Assembly (NCBI GenBank): GCA_964568355.1
Contig: CAZMRK010000438.1
Coordinates: forward strand, 1-10,035
Direction: 5' to 3'
Origin: JAJPJX01 sp964568355
GTDB taxonomy: Bacteria; Acidobacteriota; Terriglobia; Bryobacterales; Bryobacteraceae
Length of the DNA stretch: 10,035 bases
Each line of letters starts with the position of its first letter. The first letter of the stretch is position 1. Positions 1 to 7,540 of the stretch are shown here, piece by piece. A program made the translations under genes and the position numbers. Below the pieces are notes generated by a model that saw nothing but the letters and a program-made list of their open reading frames with translations, ran no database searches and had not been told where the DNA came from.

Positions 1-33
1 CGCTGCTGGCGTGACGGATAATAGGGGGAAGAC

Positions 34-807
34 ATGGCCACCGAAACCTCTTGTCCGCATTGCGGCGGCTCCGGCTGGAAGATCCTGGAGCGCGACGGCA
101 TCTCGGGCGCCGAGCGCTGCGAGTGCGCGTTCGGCACGCGCGCCCAGCGGCTGGAGGAGAGTTCCGGCATTCCTCCGCTTTACAAAAACGCCTCGCTCGA
201 TAACTTCGTGCTTCCCAACGACAACCCCATCGCCCGCCGGGAGTTGAGCAACGTGCTGCTCACCGTGAAATCGTTCACGCGCGAATTCCCCAACGACAAG
301 CGCCCCGGCCTGCTGCTGGTGGGCGAGCCGGGCACCGGCAAGACCCACCTCGCCGTGGCGGCGCTGCGCATCCTGCTCTCACGCGGCTTTGAAGGCTTGT
401 TCTTCGACTACCAGAACCTGCTCGACCGTATTCGCTCCGGCTACGATGCCGCCTCCAACTCCACCGATAAAGAAGCCTACCGCTTCGCTTTGGAATCCGA
501 GATCCTGCTTCTGGACGATTTGGGCGCCCATCGCGTCACCGATTGGGTGGAAGACACGGTGACTTCGATCATCACCTACCGCTGCAACAATCGTAAGCCG
601 TTGATCGCCACCACCAACCTGGCCGATCCCGATGCCGGTAGCGTGGTGATCGAAAAGTCTGCTTCCGTACCGGGCAGGGTCGACTACAAAACCACTCTGG
701 CCGATCGCATCGGACCGCGCGCCCGCTCTCGCCTGTTCGAAATGTGCCGGGTCGTGCGCATGCCCCTGGTGGAAGACTACCGTCTGCGAAAGTCTCCGAT
801 ATTTTGA
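34..807 (+). CDS. DnaC/DnaI/IstB-like AAA+ ATP-binding protein with N-terminal zinc ribbon
   Basis: This 257-residue AAA+ ATPase is of the DnaC/DnaI helicase-loader type, a family that loads the replicative helicase on DNA; IstB-like transposition helpers share the fold. Seen directly: Cys7-x2-Cys10 and Cys29-x-Cys31 form a probable zinc site, Walker A GEPGTGKT is at 97-104, Walker B ILLLDDLG at 157-164, a sensor-1 stretch ATTN at 192-195, and an arginine-rich segment (ADRIGPRARSRLFEMC, 223-238) fits the arginine-finger region. The ATG is preceded by a strong ribosome site (GGGGGAAG, about 3 bases upstream). Zinc ribbon plus ATPase matches chromosomal DnaI-like loaders better than insertion-sequence IstB, and no transposase lies nearby. 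The stop codon overlaps the next gene by one base (TGATG), implying coupled translation. The role as a helicase loader is inferred from the family. Confidence 0.88.
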   Translation: MATETSCPHCGGSGWKILERDGISGAERCECAFGTRAQRLEESSGIPPLYKNASLDNFVLPNDNPIARRELSNVLLTVKSFTREFPNDKRPGLLLVGEPGTGKTHLAVAALRILLSRGFEGLFFDYQNLLDRIRSGYDAASNSTDKEAYRFALESEILLLDDLGAHRVTDWVEDTVTSIITYRCNNRKPLIATTNLADPDAGSVVIEKSASVPGRVDYKTTLADRIGPRARSRLFEMCRVVRMPLVEDYRLRKSPIF

Positions 808-3113
808 TGCGTCTCCTGCTCCTGCTGGCAGCGTCTGCGGTGGCGATGGCGGTCCCGGTTGCGACCGAACCTCGTGAATATGTCCAGGCCGTCGAGTTCC
901 CTTATTACCTTTATCCGCAATCTCTGTGGGCGCGGGAACTGGTCTGGCTGAAGACCGTGGGCATCGATACCGTGGAGTTTTCGGTGCCCTGGAACTGGCA
1001 TGAGCCGGAGCAAGGCAATCTCGATTTCACCGGCCGTACCAGCCCCCGCCGCGACCTGATGGGGTTCGTACGCCTGCTGCGCCGCCTGGGTTTGCGCGCC
1101 TGGGTGCGTCCGGCGCCGCCCGTCAAAGGCTGGCTGGCTGGCGGCTATCCCGATTGGGCGGGCCAGGATCGCCGAGCCTTGCGCGCCTGGGTCGATCAGG
1201 TCCGCCGTCTGCTGGAACCGCAGACGGTGCGGCATGGCGGGCCCATCGCCTTTGTCGAAGGCGCCTCCGGCTTCGAGGTGCCCGGGCCGCCTCTGCCGGT
1301 CGCCACCGTTTCCGCAGCCGATTTCCGGGCGCTCGTGGAGGTCCGCCACAGCCTGGCCTCCGGACGCGGCTCGCTGCTCTGGGAAGATGTGGAGGACTCC
1401 CTCTATCCAATCGGCTGGGAGGCCGCCGGCGCTCCCATCGTGCGGCACGGAGCCGTCTCGCTCAATGGCGATGAACAGGCCTCGGTGGCCGCGCTGCGGG
1501 TGAGCGCCGCCCTGATGCGCCATTGGGGCCGCCTGGTCGGACGCATGCACACCCGCAGCGGACGCGCGGTCCAGCCGGTGACCGGCAAGTTTCCGCCCGG
1601 AGTGAGCGCGGTGCAGTTATTTTCCTCCGCGCCGCAGCGGACCTCCGCGGTCAGCATCATCAATCAGAGCAAGCAGCCCTTTCATGGCGACCTGCGCGTC
1701 TGGTATCCCGCCGCGGCGCGCCGCATGGAGATCCCCAACGTCACCGTCCCACCCGGCCAGGCCCTGTGGCTGCCGGTCAATGCCGATCTCTCCGGTGGTC
1801 TGTGCGGCGAGTGCTCCGCCTTCGCCACCGCCGAACACCTCATCTACGCTACGGCCGAGCTGCAGGCCATCGAATTTGAAAACGGCATCCTGGCCATGGA
1901 GTTCTGCGCTCCGCAGGCCGGAGAAGCTATCTTGAAGCTGAGCCGCGAGCCCAGCGGTCCCTATCTCGCCGGCGGCCGCCCCACCAAGTTCGATTGGGAT
2001 GAAAAGACCTTGCGCGTGCGCCTGCCGGTGCCCGCCGGCACGGGCGCGGGGCATCGCGTGCGCGTCGGGCTGGCCATCGAACCTCCTGAATCCTCCGCTT
2101 TTTTCGTGGAGTCCCGCCACCTGATCGCCGGCCAGCGCAACGTGCTCTCCACTTCCTATTCCTCGGCCGATCTGGCCCAACGCTCGCGCCTGCGCCTGCC
2201 CGAAGGCTACAAGGCCACTCCTACCGTGAAGTCGCCGCTCGAGATCGACTACGCCGTCGATGTCCCCGCCGACGCCCTCCACGGCGATTGGGCCGATCTT
2301 GCCATCGAGGCCGACGGTGTGGCTCTGGGCCGCGCCCGCCTCCAGATCTTCCGGCCGGTCTCCGTCCGCCTGCCCGATGCGATGAAGCTCGATTTCGGCG
2401 GAAACAGCCAGTTGCTCGTCGAACCCCTGCTCCTGCCCATCGACGCGCAGAACGGCCGCAGCGTGGACGTCACCGTGCGCAACAACTATCCCCAGATCCA
2501 GACCTATGCCATCGGAGCCGCGGGCCAGGCCTTGCGCTTTTTCCCGCCCAAACTGGATCTCAGCCTGGGCGCCATCATGGAGCGCGGCGTGGCGTTTCGT
2601 GCCTTTCCGGAAGCCGTCGACGGTGTGGATCTGACCGGCACCCCGCTGCGCGAATGGCGCCTGGCGCTTTCCGGGCCGTCCCAGGCTGAAACACCCGTGC
2701 GCTTCCTCCTGCTCCCCCGCGGCCGTTCGGTGGCCTATTCTCTCGATCTCGATGGGGACGGCTCCACCGAATGGGTGCTCGAAAATCAGCAGGCCCGCGC
2801 CATCTTCTCCGCCCAGGACGGAGGGCGCTGGCTATCGTTTGTCTGGAAGGATTCCGGCCGCAACATCCTGCCGGAAGAAGGCGCGCTGGCCGGCGCCGGG
2901 CCGGTTGCGGCGCGCATTGTCGAAGGTGCGCTGGAGTTTACGGCAAAGGCTTGGAAACGTACGGTGCGCCTGGCCGGCGGCGAAGCCCGCCTCACCATAG
3001 AACAGACTACTCCGCTGCCCGTCGAAACACTCAAATCGGAAAAGAGAAACGAGATCCGTCTGGAGCCCCACCGCGAATCTCCCACTCGCAGCACCTACAC
3101 GCTAGCCCGTTGA
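807..3113 (+). CDS. Exported GH35-like (beta-galactosidase-like) multidomain protein, probable pseudoenzyme
   Basis: This 768-residue protein has an N-terminal signal peptide (MRLLLLLAASAVAMA, cleavage near 15-20). Residues about 30-160 read like the start of a GH35 TIM barrel: a helix with LWARELVWLKTVGIDTVEF, then VPWNWHEPEQGNLDFTG (60-76), RRDLMGFVRLLRRLGLRAWVRP (81-102) and a GGPIAFV strand (144-150). In GH35 enzymes that strand leads into VENEYG carrying the acid/base Glu; here it reads VEGASG, so the Asn-Glu pair is absent. The rest looks like beta-sandwich modules, with a DLDGDGSTE loop (647-655) resembling a calcium-binding FG-GAP/dockerin loop. The ATG at 807 was chosen because it starts the signal peptide and overlaps the upstream stop; an in-frame ATG at 744 would hide the signal peptide behind 21 residues. 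There is no clear ribosome site, consistent with coupling to the ATPase gene. It may be a carbohydrate-binding or divergent glycosidase; the substrate is unknown. Confidence 0.8.
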   Translation: MRLLLLLAASAVAMAVPVATEPREYVQAVEFPYYLYPQSLWARELVWLKTVGIDTVEFSVPWNWHEPEQGNLDFTGRTSPRRDLMGFVRLLRRLGLRAWVRPAPPVKGWLAGGYPDWAGQDRRALRAWVDQVRRLLEPQTVRHGGPIAFVEGASGFEVPGPPLPVATVSAADFRALVEVRHSLASGRGSLLWEDVEDSLYPIGWEAAGAPIVRHGAVSLNGDEQASVAALRVSAALMRHWGRLVGRMHTRSGRAVQPVTGKFPPGVSAVQLFSSAPQRTSAVSIINQSKQPFHGDLRVWYPAAARRMEIPNVTVPPGQALWLPVNADLSGGLCGECSAFATAEHLIYATAELQAIEFENGILAMEFCAPQAGEAILKLSREPSGPYLAGGRPTKFDWDEKTLRVRLPVPAGTGAGHRVRVGLAIEPPESSAFFVESRHLIAGQRNVLSTSYSSADLAQRSRLRLPEGYKATPTVKSPLEIDYAVDVPADALHGDWADLAIEADGVALGRARLQIFRPVSVRLPDAMKLDFGGNSQLLVEPLLLPIDAQNGRSVDVTVRNNYPQIQTYAIGAAGQALRFFPPKLDLSLGAIMERGVAFRAFPEAVDGVDLTGTPLREWRLALSGPSQAETPVRFLLLPRGRSVAYSLDLDGDGSTEWVLENQQARAIFSAQDGGRWLSFVWKDSGRNILPEEGALAGAGPVAARIVEGALEFTAKAWKRTVRLAGGEARLTIEQTTPLPVETLKSEKRNEIRLEPHRESPTRSTYTLAR

Positions 3114-3137
3114 CCGCCGCTCATCCAATCTTTTTCT

Positions 3138-3167
3138 ATCGGCGTGAATCCGCGTGCATCAGCGGTT
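3138..3167. repeat. Degenerate 10-bp-period repeat at the 3' end of the nuclease gene
   Basis: Three consecutive decamers share a pattern: ATCGGCGTGA (3138-3147), ATCCGCGTGC (3148-3157) and ATCAGCGGTT (3158-3167). A pyrimidine-rich run (TCTTTTTCT) lies on the left side. The last unit overlaps the stop codon of the nuclease gene on the minus strand. Similar ten-base-period words on the theme of ATCCGCGTTC occur as dispersed intergenic elements in several bacterial phyla; assigning this copy to that group is from memory and not tested here. It fills most of the 52-bp gap between two converging genes, where no convincing terminator hairpin is visible. Confidence 0.5.
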
Positions 3168-3651
3168 ACATCTTATAGCGGCCCAAGTCCTCGTCGTTCA
3201 GGTTCTCCAGCCACCGCCGCAGTTCTTCGTTGTTGACCTTATCGGAAACCGAGGCTGCCAGCTTCGAGGACTTCAGCACGCTATCTTCGACGAAGATAGG
3301 GCAGTCCAGGCGCAGAGCCAGGGCTAACGCATCGCTCGGGCGAGAATCGACGCTGATCAGTTCGCCCTCGCGTTCCAGCCAGATGAGCGCGTAGAAGGTG
3401 TCTTCCTTGAGTTCGTTCACCACAACTTTGCGGACCCCGGTGTTCAGACCCAGCAGGAGGCTCTTAATCAGATCGTGCGTCATGGGCCGCGGCGTAGAGA
3501 CTTTTTCAATCTCCAGAGCGATCGCGTTGGCTTCGTAAATTCCTACCCAGATCGGGAGAACCGTATTGCTGCTCAAATCCTTCAAGATGACGATGGGCAT
3601 GTTGGTCACCGGGTCCATCATCAAGCCGCGGATTTTCATTTCCACTTCCAT
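3166..3651 (-). CDS. Bifunctional nuclease (BFN/DUF151) family protein
   Basis: This 161-residue protein matches the bifunctional nuclease family, whose characterised members have DNase and RNase activity and are tied to stress responses. Visible hallmarks are LPIWVGIYEANAIALE (32-47), the following TPRPMTHDLIKSLL (53-66), and DSRPSDALALAL (102-113) followed by CPIFV. The C-terminal tail (NEELRRWLENLNDEDLGRYKM) is charged and has no obvious UVR motif. No signal peptide is seen, so a cytoplasmic location is expected. The ATG at 3651 has GGGAGGG upstream at good spacing, which favours it over the in-frame ATG four codons later. It lies 18 bp after miaB on the same strand and is probably cotranscribed with it. 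Family assignment is confident; the physiological substrate is not known. Confidence 0.9.
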   Translation of the reverse strand: MEVEMKIRGLMMDPVTNMPIVILKDLSSNTVLPIWVGIYEANAIALEIEKVSTPRPMTHDLIKSLLLGLNTGVRKVVVNELKEDTFYALIWLEREGELISVDSRPSDALALALRLDCPIFVEDSVLKSSKLAASVSDKVNNEELRRWLENLNDEDLGRYKM

Positions 3652-3669
3652 AAGACCCTCCCAGTCTAA

Positions 3670-5001
3670 TTAGAGCACATCCGATACGCTTTCACCCACC
3701 AAAGAGTTGGGTCCGGAACGCGTTACCCGTACTGGCAAATAAGTGCCGATCAGGGAGCCGCCGTTGGTGTCCGGGTGCACAAAATTCAGCGTTCGGTTTT
3801 GGGAGGTCCTGCCGATCCATTGGCCCAGCGCCTGGTTGCGTCCTTCCACCAGCACTTCTTCGACGGTGCCTACCAGTTCGCCGTTGCGCCGGATTTGGAT
3901 CGCCCGCTGCTTCTCCTGCAAAATCATCAGCCGGCGGGTCTTTTCTTCTTCCGGAACCTGATCTTCGAGCCGCAGCGCGGAGGTGTTGGGGCGGGGGGAG
4001 TACTTGAAACTGAACAGGGAGTCGTACTGAACCTCATCGAGCAGCCGCAGGGTCTCCTCGAATTCTGCCTCTGTCTCGCCGGGAAATCCCACAATGATAT
4101 CGGTGGTGATGGCCATCTTGCGCGGCGACTTTTTGAGCCACTCGATGCGCCGCATGTACTCGTCACGGGTGTAAAGCCGGTCCATCGCCGCCAGCACGCG
4201 GTCTGAGCCGGACTGGACCGGTAGATGGACGTGATTGCACAGCACCGGGTTGGCGTCCATCGCATCCACGATCGACTTGTTGAAATCCCGCGGATGCGAG
4301 GTGGTGTAGCGCACCCGCCGGATTCCCGGTACTTCCGCCACCCGCGCCAGCAGTGTCGCGAAATCCCACCCCGCGGGCGAAGGGTCGCGGTAGCTGTTCA
4401 CGTTCTGGCCCAGCAGTTGGATCTCGGTGTAGCCGGAACCGGCCAGGCGCCGTGCCTCCTCCAGCACGCTCGCGCCGGTGCGGCTGCGCTCCGGCCCCCG
4501 CGTGAATGGTACCACGCAGTAGGCGCACGATTTGTCGCAGCCTTCGATGATCGTGATATAAGCCCGGTGCGGATTGTCACGCCGGGTCAGCGGCGTGTCG
4601 AACGTCTCGTCCGTATCCAGGCTGAGGCCCGTCACGCGCCGGTTGCCCATCTCCAGTTGCACCAGCATCTCCGGCAGCTTGGTGTAGCTGGCCGAGCCCG
4701 CCACCAGACTGACGTGGGGAGCCCGCTCGAAAATCTTCTCGCCTTCCTGTTGGGCCACGCAGCCCAGTACACCGAAGATTTTCCCCTTGCCGGCCTCGCG
4801 CTTGAACTGCTGCAGCCGGTGAAAGACCTTCTGCTCCGCCTTGTCGCGGATGCTGCAGGTGTTGTAGAACACCAGGTCCGCCCCTTCCGGCGTATCGACC
4901 TGGCTGTAACCTTTGGCCAGCAGCGTTCCCACCACCTTTTCGGAATCGTGGGCGTTCATCTGGCAGCCAAACGTCTCAATGTAAAACGATTTCCCAGTCA
5001 C
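3670..5001 (-). CDS. miaB: tRNA-2-methylthio-N6-dimethylallyladenosine synthase MiaB
   Basis: MiaB is a radical SAM methylthiotransferase that converts i6A37 to ms2i6A37 in tRNAs reading UNN codons. This copy has 443 residues. The N-terminal UPF0004 domain opens with FYIETFGCQMN and carries the three auxiliary-cluster cysteines Cys13, Cys49 (YNTCS) and Cys81 (LGCVAQQEGE). The radical SAM motif CxxxCxxC is at Cys155, Cys159 and Cys162 (EGCDKSCAYC). LLGQNVNSY and HLPVQSGS, typical of MiaB, follow, and a C-terminal TRAM domain occupies roughly 380-440. I chose the GTG at 5001 because GGGAG sits just upstream and the protein then begins right before the conserved strand; the longer frame from ATG 5058 adds a proline-rich leader encoded inside a palindromic element. 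A TACAAT hexamer at 5012-5017 (minus strand) could be a -10 box, but no -35 box is clear. Confidence 0.95.
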   Translation of the reverse strand: MTGKSFYIETFGCQMNAHDSEKVVGTLLAKGYSQVDTPEGADLVFYNTCSIRDKAEQKVFHRLQQFKREAGKGKIFGVLGCVAQQEGEKIFERAPHVSLVAGSASYTKLPEMLVQLEMGNRRVTGLSLDTDETFDTPLTRRDNPHRAYITIIEGCDKSCAYCVVPFTRGPERSRTGASVLEEARRLAGSGYTEIQLLGQNVNSYRDPSPAGWDFATLLARVAEVPGIRRVRYTTSHPRDFNKSIVDAMDANPVLCNHVHLPVQSGSDRVLAAMDRLYTRDEYMRRIEWLKKSPRKMAITTDIIVGFPGETEAEFEETLRLLDEVQYDSLFSFKYSPRPNTSALRLEDQVPEEEKTRRLMILQEKQRAIQIRRNGELVGTVEEVLVEGRNQALGQWIGRTSQNRTLNFVHPDTNGGSLIGTYLPVRVTRSGPNSLVGESVSDVL

Positions 5002-5051
5002 TTCTCTCCCTATTGTACCTGGGAGGGGAAGTGGGGCGGGCCTTCTGATGT

Positions 5052-5101
5052 AGCGCACGCTTCAGCGTGCCGCGTCGACGCTCTCGTCGACGCCGCAGCG
5101 C

Positions 5102-5102
<1 letters not shown>
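5052..5102. repeat. REP-like double-hairpin palindrome
   Basis: Two perfect hairpins lie side by side. The first has arms GCACGC (5055-5060) and GCGTGC (5065-5070) around a TTCA loop. The second has nine-base arms GCGTCGACG (5072-5080) and CGTCGACGC (5085-5093) around CTCT. Short flanking arms AGCGC (5052-5056) and GCGCT (5098-5102) could close both into a three-way structure. The element begins exactly at the stop codon of the oxidoreductase gene and lies some 50 bp upstream of miaB. There is no T-run, so a classical intrinsic terminator is unlikely. The layout resembles REP/BIME-type intergenic palindromes; whether it is repeated elsewhere in the genome cannot be seen here. Confidence 0.6.
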
Positions 5103-5812
<710 letters not shown>

Positions 5813-5845
5813 GAAGTTCTCCTTGTTGGCGATGCGCCGGTAGAG

Positions 5846-5848
5846 CTA
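5846..5848 (-). other. In-frame amber stop interrupting the oxidoreductase gene
   Basis: On the minus strand the codons run CTG AAC CTG TAG CTC TAC CGG, that is LNL-stop-LYR, and the frame stays open for 247 codons after it. One G-to-A change from TGG would create this codon. There is no nearby stem-loop that I would call a recoding signal. Confidence 0.85.
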
Positions 5849-6733
5849 CAGGTTCAGCGCCCGTCCCTCGGCGCGATGCTGCAGCGTGGGATCGAAGAAG
5901 ACGTTGCGGGTGCGCAGGGTGATCGGTTCGCTCATGGACCAGCTCAGCAGTTTGCCCGGCCAGGGTGGCTGCATCTTCGGCACGTAATCGCGCCAGAAGG
6001 CATACTCCTCCGGCTTGTCGATGGTATGGTCCTCGCCGGGCAGATGGTCGATGGCGAAACAGAAGGTGAACGACTGGTGGTTTGCCGGCTGCGCCTGCTC
6101 CGGAGCGTGCAGTTCGCCGGTCTGCTTCCGCGATTCGGCGCCGGTCACGTATTCCGTGCGGGTAAGGGGCAGCAGTTCGCCCATTTCGGTGGCATCCAGG
6201 AAGTAGGCTGCCTGGATCACTCGCGAGCCCACGGTCACCGCGCGCACCCGGTCGCCGGAAACATCCGCTGCCGTGGGCTTGTGTCCCAGCAGCAGCGTAA
6301 GCTGGCCGTTGCTGAGATAAGGCGCCAGCGCCTCTTCGAGAACCGCCAGCGAGATCCGCGGCTCGTGCGTGATGCGCGAGACGCCCCCGTCGCCGGGGTT
6401 CAGATTGGCGCGGCTGCGCGCGGCTTCGGTTAGGGGATAGTGGTCGCGATAGTAGGCGCGCACCGCGTTGCGATAGTGGCGATAGGCGCGCGTACAGCCG
6501 AAGGACTCAATCCAGGGGTGCTCGTCCGGCGGCACCGCCTGCGAGGTGAGCTGGCCTCCGATCCAATCCGTCTCTTCGGTCAGCACTACGCGCAGCCCGT
6601 TGCGCAAGGCTGCCAGGGCGGCGGCGCACCCTCCGGTGCTCGCCCCGATCACGGCTACATCGCAGCTCAATTCTTTGGCCTGGGCCAGCGCCGCAGGCAA
6701 AAGACACAGAAATTCCCGGCGTCGGATATGCAT
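5846..6733 (-). CDS. N-terminal half of the FAD-dependent oxidoreductase (Tat signal and dinucleotide-binding fold)
   Basis: This open part encodes 295 residues. The start shows a twin-arginine type signal, RRREFL at 4-9 followed by CLLPAALAQA with a possible cut after Ala19, so export of a folded flavoprotein by the Tat pathway is inferred. A Rossmann FAD motif follows: DVAVIGASTGG (25-35), then VVLTEETDWIGGQLTSQ with an acidic residue at the end of the second strand, as expected for binding the FAD ribose. DATEMGELLPLT is another typical stretch of the family. ATG 6733 is preferred because it starts the Tat signal; ATG 6775 in frame would add 14 residues in front, and it has GGGAAGA close by, so it cannot be excluded. 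Alone this half lacks the C-terminal FAD-closing region and would probably be inactive. Confidence 0.7.
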   Translation of the reverse strand: MHIRRREFLCLLPAALAQAKELSCDVAVIGASTGGCAAALAALRNGLRVVLTEETDWIGGQLTSQAVPPDEHPWIESFGCTRAYRHYRNAVRAYYRDHYPLTEAARSRANLNPGDGGVSRITHEPRISLAVLEEALAPYLSNGQLTLLLGHKPTAADVSGDRVRAVTVGSRVIQAAYFLDATEMGELLPLTRTEYVTGAESRKQTGELHAPEQAQPANHQSFTFCFAIDHLPGEDHTIDKPEEYAFWRDYVPKMQPPWPGKLLSWSMSEPITLRTRNVFFDPTLQHRAEGRALNL

Positions 6734-6816
6734 GTCGCTGGTCCCGGTATAGCACCCGGCGCGCCGCGCTGTCATTATCTTCCCGGCAGGGGATTACCTG
6801 GGGTAAGCTGGGATCA
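6734..6816. promoter_or_regulatory. Divergent intergenic region between the oxidoreductase and the two-component system
   Basis: This 83-bp stretch separates two outward-facing genes and should hold both promoters. On the minus strand GATAAT (6774-6779) is a reasonable -10 hexamer that would give a leader of about 35 bases for the ATG at 6733, but no good -35 hexamer sits at the usual distance. For the plus strand no strong hexamers are visible; GGGA just before the GTG at 6817 is a weak ribosome site. No clear direct repeat of the kind bound by OmpR-type regulators was found by eye. Confidence 0.35.
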
Positions 6817-7539
6817 GTGCGATTTCTGGTCGTCGAAGACGAGAAACGGATTGCCGACTTTTTGTCCCGTGGTTTGGAAGGCGCCGGATACGCTGTGGAT
6901 GTCGCTTCCCATGGCGCCCACGCCCTGGAACTGGTTCACTCCACCGACTACGACCTCGTGATCCTGGATATCATGCTGCCGGGAGAGATCGACGGCTTGC
7001 AGGTTCTGGGCAAGATCCGCAATCGTAAGGTCGGCCCTCCGGTGCTGATCCTCAGCGCGCGCGGCACCGTGGACGATCGTGTGCGCGGCCTGGAATTGGG
7101 CGCCGATGACTACCTGGTCAAACCCTTCGCCTTTGTCGAACTCCTGGCTCGCGTGCGCGCCCTGCTGCGGCGCGGCCAGCCGGCGCCCGAACGCCTGCAG
7201 GTTGGAGACCTGGCGCTCGATTGCATTCGCCGCAAGGTCACTCGCTCCGGCGAGCCCATAGATCTGGCTCCTAAAGAGTTCGGCATCCTCGAATACATGA
7301 TGCGCAATAAGGGCCGGCCCCTCAGCCGCACCATGATCGTCGAGCACGTCTGGGATATGGACTACGACGGGCTCACTAACATCGTCGACGTTTATATCCG
7401 CCATTTGCGCAGCAAGATCGATGACCGCTTTCCTCAGAAACTGATCCAGACCGTACGCGGCATCGGTTATATGATCGACGCCCCGGATAGCAAAGCGGCG
7501 GAGAAACTTCTGGGCCATCCCGCCGAACGGCAGGTGTAA
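6817..7539 (+). CDS. OmpR/PhoB-family response regulator
   Basis: This 240-residue regulator has an N-terminal receiver domain and a C-terminal winged-helix DNA-binding domain. Receiver residues are all in place: acidic pair Glu7/Asp8, phosphoacceptor Asp51 (LVILDIMLPG), Ser80 (LILSARG) and Lys102 (DDYLVKPF). The DNA-binding domain spans about 127-225, with LAPKEFGILEYMMRNKG, the recognition-helix region TNIVDVYIRHLRSKID and the final VRGIGYMI hairpin typical of OmpR proteins. Overall it resembles the CusR/CopR branch, but metal sensing cannot be deduced from this alone. The start is GTG with only a weak GGGA in front. It should be phosphorylated by the kinase encoded directly downstream and then bind DNA, perhaps at its own divergent promoter region. 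Confidence 0.93.
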   Translation: MRFLVVEDEKRIADFLSRGLEGAGYAVDVASHGAHALELVHSTDYDLVILDIMLPGEIDGLQVLGKIRNRKVGPPVLILSARGTVDDRVRGLELGADDYLVKPFAFVELLARVRALLRRGQPAPERLQVGDLALDCIRRKVTRSGEPIDLAPKEFGILEYMMRNKGRPLSRTMIVEHVWDMDYDGLTNIVDVYIRHLRSKIDDRFPQKLIQTVRGIGYMIDAPDSKAAEKLLGHPAERQV

Positions 7540-7540
7540 G

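Noticed and set aside
1..21. Possible tail of an upstream gene (TGA at 12-14 or TAA at 19-21)
   Set aside because: Too few bases to support a coding call in either frame.
744..806. Longer start for the GH35-like gene at ATG 744
   Set aside because: It would overlap the ATPase gene by 64 bases and put 21 charged residues in front of a clear signal peptide.
34..807. IstB subunit of an IS21-type insertion sequence
   Set aside because: No IstA transposase or terminal inverted repeats are seen, and the N-terminal zinc ribbon fits chromosomal DnaI-like loaders better.
777..1550. Open frame of 257 codons on the minus strand inside the GH35-like gene
   Set aside because: His/Gly/Arg-rich composition without motifs; the plus strand has a signal peptide and a recognisable fold.
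3113..3166. Bidirectional terminator between the converging genes
   Set aside because: Only a five-base pairing (CCGCT with AGCGG) around a long loop is visible; the T-rich run has no adjacent stem.
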